This document shows positions 45,447 to 54,123 of a stretch of 64,000 nucleotides of DNA, in pieces; position 1 is the first letter of the stretch; each line of letters opens with the position of its first letter. The position numbers were made by a program, and so were the translations under genes. The notes under the pieces are model-generated. The model searched no databases. It was not told where the DNA came from and was given only the letters and a program-made list of their open reading frames with translations. The stretch is from Nostoc paludosum FACHB-159. Lineage in GTDB: Bacteria; Cyanobacteriota; Cyanobacteriia; Cyanobacteriales; Nostocaceae. The stretch spans positions 1 through 64,000 of the forward strand of contig NZ_JACJTU010000032.1 of assembly GCF_014698835.1 (NCBI RefSeq), read 5' to 3'.

Positions 45447-46646
45447 ATGTCCCACCCCTTCCCCCCCCCACCAATAAAATCCTTTGAACGCCTGCAAGCC
45501 ACAGACGGATTACTAATCAATGCCGAACGCTGGCGAGCAGCCCACGATTATCATCGTCTGCGGCAAAATGCCCAATATCAAAGTTTAAATCAACCAGGAA
45601 TTGTCTGCGGTTTAGGTGTGCGACATATTCCTGCACCAAGCCAAGTAGAAGCTAGATATCGAGATGGACGTTGGGTACAAATTCAACCCGGTATCGCCAT
45701 TGATTTAGCAGGTAATTTAATTGTTGTACCCACCTCCTATGACTTTCCCATTGATATAGAAGTAGCAACATCAGAACCAATCATGGTCTACTTAGTAGTC
45801 AGCTATGTAGACCCTGACGAATTGCGACGCGCACAGCAAAGAGATATTGTTCAAGAAACGTATCGAATTGACCAAAGAAACTCGACGCCAATCAGTTCAG
45901 AAATCGAAATATGTCGCATCCTCCTCCAACCAGGACATACTGACATTACCCAACCTGCGGATGCCTTTTTCCCTGGATATAACAACATTGATTTGCGTTA
46001 TCGCCGCCAAGCACAAATGCGTCCCCAAGCACTTGTAGCGATGGCACAGGCGAATCATAGCGATCCAGAATGTGCGCGTAATTTTTTCAGCCTTTCATAC
46101 TTGTTACAAGCAGTAGAACCCTTATATCCCAATTTGCGAGGAGCTGACGAAACAGGACAGGTTTCTTTATCAGAAAATATTCAAGATTATGACCTACTTT
46201 ATCTCACTGGCGGACAAGCCATATCTTTAAATAGTCTCGAATTTGAATCCCTCAAAAATTACTTAAATTTAGGTGGCGTACTTCTAGTTGATGCACCAAC
46301 AAATGCTAGCGCTTTGATTGAAAGTACTCAAGCATTAGCACAACAATTAGAGAGTCCTTTAAGACCTTTAGAAGAATTGCAACGTAGTCATCCTTTAAGA
46401 ACAAAACCTTTTTTATTTGCTGCGCTGCCATTGGTTAATCAACAGCAGATTAAACTCTTAATGGGCGGAGGAATTATTTTAGTAATTGGTGATTTAGCAA
46501 CTGCTTGGGGATTGGATAGAGATTTGAGTTTACCCCGATTAACCATTCGTACAGCTCAAGAACTGGGAATTAATATTCTTCACTATGCTTGGAAGCGACG
46601 ACAGTTAATTGGCTTACAACAAGAAGATAATTCCGGTCAGTGGTAA
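45447..46646 (+). CDS. eCIS-associated DUF4159-domain protein
   Basis: A 399-residue protein, last of the plus-strand operon. The N-terminal ~190 residues (FERLQATDGLLINAERWRAAHDYHRLRQN, GIVCGLGVR, VQIQPGIAIDLAGNLIVVP) resemble the adaptor domains at the edge of contractile baseplates. The C-terminal ~200 residues are DUF4159: YDLLYLTGGQAISLNSLEFESLKNYLNLGGVLLVDAP, then GGIILVIGDLATAWG, a flavodoxin/glutamine-amidotransferase-like fold. The combination of a baseplate-edge domain with a Rossmann-like domain is odd for a structural protein; it could bind a receptor or a membrane anchor. Domain assignment good, role unknown. Confidence 0.8.
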   Translation: MSHPFPPPPIKSFERLQATDGLLINAERWRAAHDYHRLRQNAQYQSLNQPGIVCGLGVRHIPAPSQVEARYRDGRWVQIQPGIAIDLAGNLIVVPTSYDFPIDIEVATSEPIMVYLVVSYVDPDELRRAQQRDIVQETYRIDQRNSTPISSEIEICRILLQPGHTDITQPADAFFPGYNNIDLRYRRQAQMRPQALVAMAQANHSDPECARNFFSLSYLLQAVEPLYPNLRGADETGQVSLSENIQDYDLLYLTGGQAISLNSLEFESLKNYLNLGGVLLVDAPTNASALIESTQALAQQLESPLRPLEELQRSHPLRTKPFLFAALPLVNQQQIKLLMGGGIILVIGDLATAWGLDRDLSLPRLTIRTAQELGINILHYAWKRRQLIGLQQEDNSGQW

Positions 46647-46724
46647 ATATTTTTAACGAACCGCAAAGGACGCAAAGAACGCAAAGGAAGAGATAGGTAA
46701 TCTTATGGCGGGAAGGGAGTAATA

Positions 46725-47597
46725 TTAAACCTTTACCTGTTTTATATCTGCATTGGTTGGTTGGTCTATTTCTATAAACCTTGGCCCAATAATGAGAACT
46801 GTAATCATCATTAATATACTCGTCACCATAATGATGCTCACCACGCTGGGATCTTCAAAATTGCTTGTACCCACTAATAATGCTGCGGCAAAATTGCGTT
46901 GAGCCGTTCCGACTCCTAACACTCTTTGGGTATCAACACCAGGGCCGCCTAAAAGATAACCTACGGTAAAAGAGAAGAGAATAAATACAGCACAAACAAA
47001 GATTGCACCTGTTTTTAATAAGGCAATGATATCGTTAGTATGAACTACCAATCTAACTACTAGACCTAAAAGTAATCCAGCATTAGATAATTTGAATAAA
47101 ATCGGTTGAAGATTTGCAGCGATCGCTCCAAATTTGGCTTTAATAAATAGCCCAATTATCAATGGGCTAACCATCATTAATAACAACGGTTTTGCAATCT
47201 CCCAAGAGTTGATTTGCACCCCTTCTACCACTAACGGCAATACAATCGGCATATAAACGATTGTGCCCAACATCAGCAACATCATTAACCCCACAGAAAA
47301 AGCAATATTGCCCTTGACTATATGAGCAAGTTTTGGTAAAGCTGGCGGCCCTGATGCCACTGCCATAATTAGTAAACCATCTCTAAGGGGTTCACTTAGA
47401 TGTACTACTTGCAGCAGCAGATAGACAAAAAGCGGTACTAGTACAAAATTTGTCAGCAGAGACAAGATAACGAGGCGGCGGTTACGCAGTGGTTCCCAAA
47501 TCTCTTGTACGGTTAGGCGTAAACCCGCACCCAACATAGTGAAAACAATGAATGTGAGAAGCGCTAATTTGTCGATTACTGGCAAAATTTCATTCAT
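46725..47597 (-). CDS. BASS-family Na+-coupled transporter
   Basis: A 290-residue membrane protein with about nine hydrophobic segments and the bile acid:sodium symporter family fold (GLLIMAVASGPPALPKLAHI, GVGTAQRNFAAALLVG with the family's crossover motifs). BASS proteins move organic anions such as bicarbonate, pyruvate and sulfated compounds with Na+. It is the last gene of a minus-strand set after FGE and sulfatase, separated by a 190-bp repeat-filled gap. A sulfated or released organic anion is the likely substrate, by context only. Confidence 0.85.
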   Translation of the reverse strand: MNEILPVIDKLALLTFIVFTMLGAGLRLTVQEIWEPLRNRRLVILSLLTNFVLVPLFVYLLLQVVHLSEPLRDGLLIMAVASGPPALPKLAHIVKGNIAFSVGLMMLLMLGTIVYMPIVLPLVVEGVQINSWEIAKPLLLMMVSPLIIGLFIKAKFGAIAANLQPILFKLSNAGLLLGLVVRLVVHTNDIIALLKTGAIFVCAVFILFSFTVGYLLGGPGVDTQRVLGVGTAQRNFAAALLVGTSNFEDPSVVSIIMVTSILMMITVLIIGPRFIEIDQPTNADIKQVKV

Positions 47598-47789
47598 GAT
47601 TTTAATAGGAATGGGGCATTGGGCATGGGGACTGGGGACTGGGGACTGGGGATTGGGGATTGGGGATTAAGGATTGGGGGGCATTAGGAGTGTGTCCGGG
47701 GTGGGAAGAGTGGAAAGGGTGAAAAGCTTTTTTATAATCTCCCCACACTCCCCTGTTCCCAGTCCCCAGTCCCTAATCCCCAGTCCCCA
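47598..47789. repeat. Heptamer STRRs between sulfatase and transporter
   Basis: 47608-47690 holds ggggact and ggggatt repeats and 47755-47785 holds the inverse (agtcccc), so the spacer RNA can fold to a long stem. May weaken expression of the transporter gene downstream. Confidence 0.85.
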
Positions 47790-50129
47790 TTACTTCAACT
47801 CAAGGCTGACTTGCTGTAAGTTGCCGGTGAAGGCGAAGGGTACTTGGTAGGTGTCAACGACCGGAGTACCTGTGTCTCTACCCACATCAAAGGTTTCATC
47901 TAGGGCTAAACGATAAGCAATGGTTTTTTCGATTCGACCTTCGGCTACCTGCTGTTGGTTGATGAATAATTTGCCGGTTCCGCCTGCACCTACGCTGCCA
48001 CCGTCATAATCAAAGTCGAACCGTAATGTTGATTTCCCCGCAGGCAGTTTTTCGGGGGATTGAATGATGTAGCGCACGGCATTGGCATAGTTGTAGATAT
48101 AAGTGGGTTTGCCATCTTCAAGGAAAAAGCTCCAACCGGCAAAACGTCCGCCTTGGGTTAAGAGGATACCTTCTGCCCCAGTTTCAGGAATTTCTACGTT
48201 AGCTGTGATGCTGAAGGATCTGTTTTTCAGGTTTGGGGCGCTACCTTCTGGGATGCCAAATACACCAGGATAATAAGTAAAGTTTGTGCGCCCGGCGGTG
48301 ACGCTGGGGCGAATTTTGACATCAAATCGGTCTATAACGCGATCGTCTAATGGTAAGACTTGGTGGTTACGGGCTTCTTTGAAAAATAGCTTTTGTAGTT
48401 TTTCTAGCTTGTCTGGATTTTCTTGAGCCAAGTTATTCGCTTCGCTGAAATCTTCTGCAATGTTGTACAGTTCCCACGCATCTGTATCAAAGTCACCTTT
48501 TACAGTACGTTCCCAAGGCAAGCGACCATGACGAGCTGCTGCTACCCAGCCGCGATCGTAAATGGCTCGGTTGCCCAACATCTCGAAGTACTGGGTTTCA
48601 CGGGTGGAGGGAGCATCAGGGTTATCGAAGCTATAAACTAGGCTAGTACCTTCGATTTGTTGTTGCTTGACCCCATTCACTTCTTTAGGGGCAGTAATTC
48701 CAGTTACTTCTAAAATGGTGGGTGCAATATCAATTACGTGATGGAATTGGCTGCGGATTCCACCTCGGTCTTTAATGCCTTCACCCCAAGAAATTACCAA
48801 GGGGTTGCGAGTTCCACCAAAGTGAGAGGCGATTTGCTTTGTCCATTGGAAGGGAGTGTTAACTGCCCATGCCCAAGCCGCTGGAAAATGGTTGAATGTC
48901 TTGGGACTGCCCAAGTCATCATAGGAAGCAAGCAGTTGTGGGAAATTTTCGGGTACACCGTTGAAGAATTTCAACTCGTTGACGGTACCTGTTAAACCGC
49001 CTTCTGCACTGGCACCGTTATCTCCCACAACGTAGATGACTAGGGTGTTGTCTAGTTCGCCGAGTTGGGCAACTGCATCAATTAACCGCCCAATTTCATA
49101 ATCTGTGTGGGCGAGAAATCCGGCAAATACTTCTGCCATGTGGGCAGAGAGTTTCTTTTGCTCTACCGAAAGGGAATCCCAAGCTGGTAGTTCTTGGGGG
49201 CGGGGTGTGAGTTGGGCATTGGCAGGAATCACACCCAGTTGTTTTTGACGGGCAAAGATTTCTTCGCGCAATTTATCCCACCCTTGGTCAAATTTACCTT
49301 TGTACTTGTCAATCCAAGCTTTGGGGGCGTGGTGGGGTGCATGGGTGGCTCCGGTGGCGAGATAGGTGAAAAAGGGTTTGTCAGGAGCGATGGATTGTTG
49401 GTTGCGAATCCAGGCGATCGCATGGTCTACTAAGTCGGGTGTCAGGTGGTAATCGGGGTTATTGGCTGGTTTCTCAACTCGTTTAGTATTTTCTACCAAC
49501 GCCGGACTCCACTGGTTAGTATCGCCACCCAAGAAACCGTAAAAGTACTCAAATCCTAATCCTGTAGGCCAGCGATCGAAGGGCCCGGCAGCACTGGTTT
49601 CATAGTCTGGTGTGTTGTGCCATTTACCGAAAGCAGCAGTATTATACCCATTTTGCCGCAGCACTTCGGCAACGGTGGCAGCACTCTTGGGCAAAATTGT
49701 TGTGTAGCCAGGATAACCTGTAGCTAATTCCTCAACGACTCCTGTATTCACTGAATGGTGATTGCGTCCTGTTAATAGTGCTGCCCTGGTAGGCGAGCAA
49801 AGGGCTGTGGTGTGGAATTGGTTGTAACGCAATCCTGTTTCGGCTAGGCGAGTCAAGTGAGGAGTTTCCACCGGGCCGCCAAAGGTACTGGCTTGTCCGA
49901 AGCCAACATCATCTAGTATCACTAGCAGAACGTTGGGGGCTTTAGCTGGGGCGGTTATTGGTTGGGGAAAATCTGGTTTTGAGTCTTTGTAGGTGATGCC
50001 AATTTTGCCCTTGAATTCTGGTTGGGGAATGGGTAAAACTTTCGATGTGGCTGCAAGGGCAGGGCTAGTAACCGTCAGTATGGTAATAACCAGAGATACA
50101 ATGAGCGATCGCCAAAGTAAATGCAACAT
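47790..50129 (-). CDS. Exported arylsulfatase (Cys-type)
   Basis: A 779-residue sulfatase with an N-terminal signal peptide (hydrophobic, cleavage after ALA at ~26). The active-site formylglycine signature CSPTRAALLTGR (with the Cys to be converted) lies at ~110, and metal ligands are seen in VILDDVGFGQ and VYVVGDNGASAEG. The C-terminal ~180 residues are a beta-rich lectin/LamG-like domain (SFSITANVEIPETGAEGIL, TLRFDFDYDGGSVGAGGTGKLF). It hydrolyses sulfate esters in the periplasm or outside. It starts three bases after the stop of the FGE gene, so the two are coupled and the enzyme that activates it is next door. Confidence 0.95.
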   Translation of the reverse strand: MLHLLWRSLIVSLVITILTVTSPALAATSKVLPIPQPEFKGKIGITYKDSKPDFPQPITAPAKAPNVLLVILDDVGFGQASTFGGPVETPHLTRLAETGLRYNQFHTTALCSPTRAALLTGRNHHSVNTGVVEELATGYPGYTTILPKSAATVAEVLRQNGYNTAAFGKWHNTPDYETSAAGPFDRWPTGLGFEYFYGFLGGDTNQWSPALVENTKRVEKPANNPDYHLTPDLVDHAIAWIRNQQSIAPDKPFFTYLATGATHAPHHAPKAWIDKYKGKFDQGWDKLREEIFARQKQLGVIPANAQLTPRPQELPAWDSLSVEQKKLSAHMAEVFAGFLAHTDYEIGRLIDAVAQLGELDNTLVIYVVGDNGASAEGGLTGTVNELKFFNGVPENFPQLLASYDDLGSPKTFNHFPAAWAWAVNTPFQWTKQIASHFGGTRNPLVISWGEGIKDRGGIRSQFHHVIDIAPTILEVTGITAPKEVNGVKQQQIEGTSLVYSFDNPDAPSTRETQYFEMLGNRAIYDRGWVAAARHGRLPWERTVKGDFDTDAWELYNIAEDFSEANNLAQENPDKLEKLQKLFFKEARNHQVLPLDDRVIDRFDVKIRPSVTAGRTNFTYYPGVFGIPEGSAPNLKNRSFSITANVEIPETGAEGILLTQGGRFAGWSFFLEDGKPTYIYNYANAVRYIIQSPEKLPAGKSTLRFDFDYDGGSVGAGGTGKLFINQQQVAEGRIEKTIAYRLALDETFDVGRDTGTPVVDTYQVPFAFTGNLQQVSLELK

Positions 50130-50132
50130 AAA

Positions 50133-51146
50133 CTAATTGGTAATTGGTTGGACTTGATTCAAGCTCTTAACTAAGCGAAATCCGATATGGCCAGTTCCAG
50201 TGTCGGGGGCTTGAGATTCTCGCGCAGCAGGGCGGAAGCGGCTGCAATAGTTAGTAGCACAGAGGTAAGAGCCTCCTTTGATGGTGTGTAGGATGTTTTC
50301 TGTGGGTTTGTTAGGGTCAAAGCTGAGTTCTGGCCCTCTGGGATCGACACTATGGTTTTTGTGGTCATGCCCTACCCCAAACAAATCTGAAGTCAATTCC
50401 CAGACATTACCTGCCATGTCGTAAAGACCATAACCGTTGGGTGGAAAGGAACCAACGGGGGCGATACCTACGTAACCATCGCTTTTAGTGTTGAAAAAGG
50501 GAAAAATTCCTTGCCAGGTGTTGGCTTTTTTTTCAGAGTAGCGATCGCCCCATGTATAAGTTGCCCCGTCTAACCCACCACGGGCGGCGTATTCCCACTG
50601 GGCTTCGCTGGGTAACGATTTTCCTGCCCATCGGGCGTAGGCTACGGCATCTTCATAGGCAATATGAACAACTGGGTAGTTTTCTTTACCAGCGATCGCA
50701 CTTTCTGGGCCGAAGGGATGTTGCCAATTCGCCCCAGTCTTCCAATGCCACCAACTCAGTTGCTTCGCTCCTGGTTTTGCCATCTCAAACACCAAGGAAC
50801 CCGGTAATCTCTGCTCGTCTGGTAAGTTGGAAAACTGTTCTTTGGATAAAGGGCGCTCTGCAACTGTTACATATCCTGTTGCTTTGACAAATACCGTAAA
50901 TTGTGCATTCGTAACTTCATATTTATCGATACAAAAGGAACTAACTGTGACATCAAAAGCCGATCGCTCTTCTAAAAAACCAGAATTATCTGACCCCATT
51001 GTGAATGTCCCTGCTGGAATCATTACCATTCCTTGGGGACAGGGATTTACACTAGCAGCAAAGGCAGGAGGAATGATGAATAAAAGTGCGATCGCCACTG
51101 CCGTAGCGAACAATAATCTTAAAAAACTTTTTCCTGACTTCGACAT
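50133..51146 (-). CDS. Formylglycine-generating enzyme (sulfatase-modifying factor)
   Basis: A 337-residue FGE-type protein with a signal peptide (LLFATAVAIALLFIIPPAFA). Family signatures: MVMIPAGTFTMGSD, FCIDKYEVTNAQFTVFV, GNVWELTSDLFG, GGSYLCATNYCSRFRPAARES, the last holding the two cysteines typical of the copper/active-site region. It converts the sulfatase Cys to formylglycine. Being exported, it would act in the periplasm or membrane on the co-exported sulfatase. ATG 51146 chosen, as the signal peptide begins there; the frame extends 21 codons further. Directly upstream of the sulfatase gene. Confidence 0.93.
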   Translation of the reverse strand: MSKSGKSFLRLLFATAVAIALLFIIPPAFAASVNPCPQGMVMIPAGTFTMGSDNSGFLEERSAFDVTVSSFCIDKYEVTNAQFTVFVKATGYVTVAERPLSKEQFSNLPDEQRLPGSLVFEMAKPGAKQLSWWHWKTGANWQHPFGPESAIAGKENYPVVHIAYEDAVAYARWAGKSLPSEAQWEYAARGGLDGATYTWGDRYSEKKANTWQGIFPFFNTKSDGYVGIAPVGSFPPNGYGLYDMAGNVWELTSDLFGVGHDHKNHSVDPRGPELSFDPNKPTENILHTIKGGSYLCATNYCSRFRPAARESQAPDTGTGHIGFRLVKSLNQVQPITN

Positions 51147-51539
51147 GTTAAAAAATACCCCCTTGGTCGGGCGATGCCTGGCTTGGGCTATGATTTTCAT
51201 CAACAACATGCAAAATTAATACAAGCTTTTAAACCACTTGCATCAGGTGGTATTTACTGTCAATCAAACACATAAAAATTAAAAATAACTTCTGCTCAAA
51301 TATTTACTATCTATTGATTCAAAACCAAAAAATATTGACCTTTAATAACAATAATTTATAGATAACAATCAAGTGAAAAATTTAGATATTTTCCACCACT
51401 AAGACTCTGATTCATACGCAATTTTGGCTTTATCAAGCTAAAATACTGTAAATCGGTAGACATAACGTATTTAAAACAATATTGATAAACTACCTCTTAG
51501 ACAAAAATAAGTCAAGAACTTTGTTAAACGTCATAAGAT

Positions 51540-51570
51540 AGCCCTCAAAACTCAAGAAGTTTTGAGGGCT
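51540..51570 (-). terminator. Possible terminator of the third DUF4157 gene
   Basis: A 13-bp perfect stem (agccctcaaaact, 51540-51552, with 51558-51570) and a 5-base loop. There is no good T-run on the minus strand, so termination is uncertain; location is 170 bases past the DUF4157 stop. Confidence 0.5.
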
Positions 51571-51580
51571 AATTAACAAG

Positions 51581-51732
51581 CTATAGGACTAGTATTTGAT
51601 TTTTGAAAAAAGTCAGTACCCGTTGACCTGCCTTTTTTACTATTGCCTATTGCCTATTACCTGCTTATCGTGCTTGCGCTACGCTTGGCGCACCACGCAA
51701 GTTATTTCAGGAATCAAATCGGATTGCTATAG
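51581..51732. repeat. MITE-like element, copy 1
   Basis: Terminal inverted repeats of about 27 bp: left end ctatag...tatttgatttttgaa, right end ttcaggaatcaaatc...ctatag. Interior is simple repeat (ttgcctattgcctatt) plus a hairpin. A second copy with the same ends is at 59333-59452. Confidence 0.75.
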
Positions 51733-51739
51733 AAGAATA

Positions 51740-53416
51740 TCATTCCGATTGTTTCAATTTTTGAAGTTGAGCACTTTTGTTAACAATTATATCTGCATGG
51801 GAATCAGCACTTTTCTCCAGTGCATCACGGCGGGACTGATTACCGCCAAGACCATCGAGTTCAGCAGTTTCACCATGCATTTGCTGTACTGCATGTGAAA
51901 CTTCGTGCGAAAGTGTATGTTGACCTTGGGGTGAATCTAAAGGAACCTGGGAATGCATAAAAATATTAGTTCCCCCCTCATGACTTGGCGTAGTAAATGC
52001 CGCTGCACTCATAGAGTCACAGTAAGCATCAGCCTGTCCTCCTTGTACGAGGTGTACTTTATCCAGGCTAACTGCATGATGTTGTTGTGCAGCAACAGCT
52101 ACATCTGGGGGTAATGGAGTACTACCAGAATTACTTAATTGAAGTGGATTAACATTGTTAGCAGCCGCCGCGTTGCTAAAATTAGCCTGAGACTGCTCGG
52201 TAATTCCTAGTTGATTTTCCATCCAACCCTTACGTTGTGCTGGAGGTGCTGCTGGAGTTGGCGTTGGTGTTGGGGTGATTCCATTAGAAGTATAATAAGT
52301 GACATTGCCGCAACTCACAGTACCACTTACTCTCTTCATCGGTCTGATACCCTCACCAATAAACATACCCCACTTCAATGGATTTACATAGTCACTACCT
52401 TGAACATCTAGTTCGGGATTTAAAGATATTTCAGCAATTAGCGGCGCCATAAAGCGTTGCATGTTATTAGTCATGTTTGTTGTTCCGCCTCTACTGCTGG
52501 TTGTACCATCAGTGAATTTATCACTACGGCTAGTTGTAGTTGATGCTTCACCTCCCACAGACCCAGAACCGCCAGTAGAAGTTTCGCCACCTTTTGTAGG
52601 GTCTCCAGATTTCGTACCACTTGTACTACCGCCACTAGCCGTTGCTTTAGCGGAATCTGTGGTTGAGGTTGATGTTTCTGTACTGGAGGTGGTACTACCA
52701 CCGAAGCCGCGAGTAGTGCCTGCACTTCCACCTCCTGAAAGAGGTTGCGGTTCACCTAACCTAAAGCGGATATACCCTCTCCAGTAGACGTTGACTCCGG
52801 TGGTTTCTACGAAATCGATGGGTATGTTTGTGTCTGATAAGCTAGTGTCGGAGAGTACTTGATCTATTCTGTCAATGTAGCGACTAAAATCTGGTGGTCT
52901 TGCTCCCGGCATATTATCTAGAGCTATTATCGCTTTTTGATCTAATAAAGAGATTACAGCACTTGTGTTTCCGTTGACTGTCTCTATGGTTGCGCCGCCA
53001 GGAATATTCATGCCATCTCGCTGAATCGGCTTTTGTTGCATAGGGTAGTTAGAAGCCTGCTTGGTTTCCACTGGTTCTGGTGTTACCTTTTGCTGAACGG
53101 CAGGTGCAGCCATCATACCTACTTGCTGCTGGTGAGATTCTCCCGGCTGGTTACTAAATGTATCCTGTGAATGCAACGATATTTTGCTAATGTCGTGATT
53201 TAGAGGCTGTTGAGTAAATGTTGCTTCTGAGGATTCCTCATCAAGCAAATCTTCTTCTTCAAGGTCTGTTGATATTATTGGACGCTGAACTTTATTTGTT
53301 TCTACACCAAAACCGCGCGTTGGGTTTGCCAATGTTGGAATACCTGGTGAGACAAGCGACGGATTTGTAGAAGTCGATGTAGCTGTTTTTCGCCGGCCAG
53401 TTTTACGATCGCTCAT
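51740..53416 (-). CDS. Third DUF4157-type cargo protein, 558 residues
   Basis: A predicted injection-system cargo. The N-terminus carries the same motifs as the other two (IPTLANPTRGFG; LNHDISKISLHSQ; NQPGESHQQQ). The layout is reversed: a middle domain first (residues ~150-250, YIDRIDQVLSDTSLSDTNIPIDFVETTGVNVYWRGYIRFRLG is in this part), a Gly/Ser/Thr-rich linker with many repeats, and a DUF4157-like domain last, with LDKVHLVQGGQADAYCDS, AAAFTTPSHEGGTNIFMHS and HEVSHAVQQMHG at ~504. The metal motif is HEVSH. Start ATG 53416 (MSDRKTGRRK). Lies 5 kb from the CIS operon, beyond the sulfatase genes. Likely moved or recruited to the cluster. Confidence 0.8.
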   Translation of the reverse strand: MSDRKTGRRKTATSTSTNPSLVSPGIPTLANPTRGFGVETNKVQRPIISTDLEEEDLLDEESSEATFTQQPLNHDISKISLHSQDTFSNQPGESHQQQVGMMAAPAVQQKVTPEPVETKQASNYPMQQKPIQRDGMNIPGGATIETVNGNTSAVISLLDQKAIIALDNMPGARPPDFSRYIDRIDQVLSDTSLSDTNIPIDFVETTGVNVYWRGYIRFRLGEPQPLSGGGSAGTTRGFGGSTTSSTETSTSTTDSAKATASGGSTSGTKSGDPTKGGETSTGGSGSVGGEASTTTSRSDKFTDGTTSSRGGTTNMTNNMQRFMAPLIAEISLNPELDVQGSDYVNPLKWGMFIGEGIRPMKRVSGTVSCGNVTYYTSNGITPTPTPTPAAPPAQRKGWMENQLGITEQSQANFSNAAAANNVNPLQLSNSGSTPLPPDVAVAAQQHHAVSLDKVHLVQGGQADAYCDSMSAAAFTTPSHEGGTNIFMHSQVPLDSPQGQHTLSHEVSHAVQQMHGETAELDGLGGNQSRRDALEKSADSHADIIVNKSAQLQKLKQSE

Positions 53417-53586
53417 CTCACCTTTCCCCCATAAATATTGTTTGAGTCGATCATACAATTTGTCTAATTACACCGCTATCGACGTAAGTATAAATTATCT
53501 GATTTGGCAATTTTATTTAATGTATCTTTACGGAGCTTCATTTCTACGATCTAAGTAGTTCGGCCTGTATAGGACATAAACTGCTC

Positions 53587-54006
53587 CTATGGTTTAGTTA
53601 CAACATCTGACTTGTTAAACACCTCACGCGATACGCGATGGACAAGGGTTGAAGAAACATAGAATAACGTGAATCCAATCAGCGGATGAAGCACCTCTAA
53701 GTGAAGTGGAGTCACCAGATGAATGCTGCAAAACTGGAGTCCAAGCAGCACGGGCAGACTTGTGGCGAGGGAACGAATTTTGCCGGAGAATGGAAGGCTC
53801 AACGACCCGCCCAGCAGGACTAACGACAGTCCACTGTACCCTCGCACAAGCCAAATATGCACCGTCCACCAGCCAGGATCGTTGAAGTAGGCAACCCCAA
53901 CGGTTAATATCTGAGCTATCAAGCAGAGATTAAAAACAATTGAAGTTACATAAAAACCAATCTGCATCCATTGTGGGAAAGCACGATCTATTTCTGCGTT
54001 TATCAT
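53587..54006 (-). CDS. Small four-helix membrane protein (DUF6220-like)
   Basis: A 139-residue protein with four hydrophobic segments (WMQIGFYVTSIVFNLCLIAQIL, GLSLVLLGGSLSLPF, SLPVLLGLQFCSIHLV, LIGFTLFYVSSTLVHRV) and histidines at membrane edges. It resembles the DUF6220 group by its layout with GWWTVHIWLVRGYSG; assignment is tentative. Divergent from the adjacent LuxR-type regulator (54124), with 117 bp between, so it may be its target. Confidence 0.65.
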   Translation of the reverse strand: MINAEIDRAFPQWMQIGFYVTSIVFNLCLIAQILTVGVAYFNDPGWWTVHIWLVRGYSGLSLVLLGGSLSLPFSGKIRSLATSLPVLLGLQFCSIHLVTPLHLEVLHPLIGFTLFYVSSTLVHRVSREVFNKSDVVTKP

Positions 54007-54123
54007 TATGTCAAACTGCCTATATGAGACTACATAACGGTGTAGCGGTGACTCTGAAATCTATCCCTATACTAGGAATTACACCCTGTCGCGCCTAGTC
54101 CTCGATCGAGTACTCTTTTCGCT

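Larger units (their letters stand above)
51147..51739. other. Intergenic region with hairpin and MITE-like repeat
   Basis: An AT-rich spacer of nearly 600 bp that contains the FGE promoter, a hairpin (51540-51570) and a MITE-like repeat (51581-51732). No gene is supported. Confidence 0.6.

Noticed and set aside
33305..46646. Prophage or T6SS interpretation of the contractile genes
   Set aside because: No head, portal, terminase, lysis or integrase genes (against prophage) and no TssJ/L/M membrane complex genes (against T6SS); DUF4157 cargo and Afp-like gene content fit eCIS.
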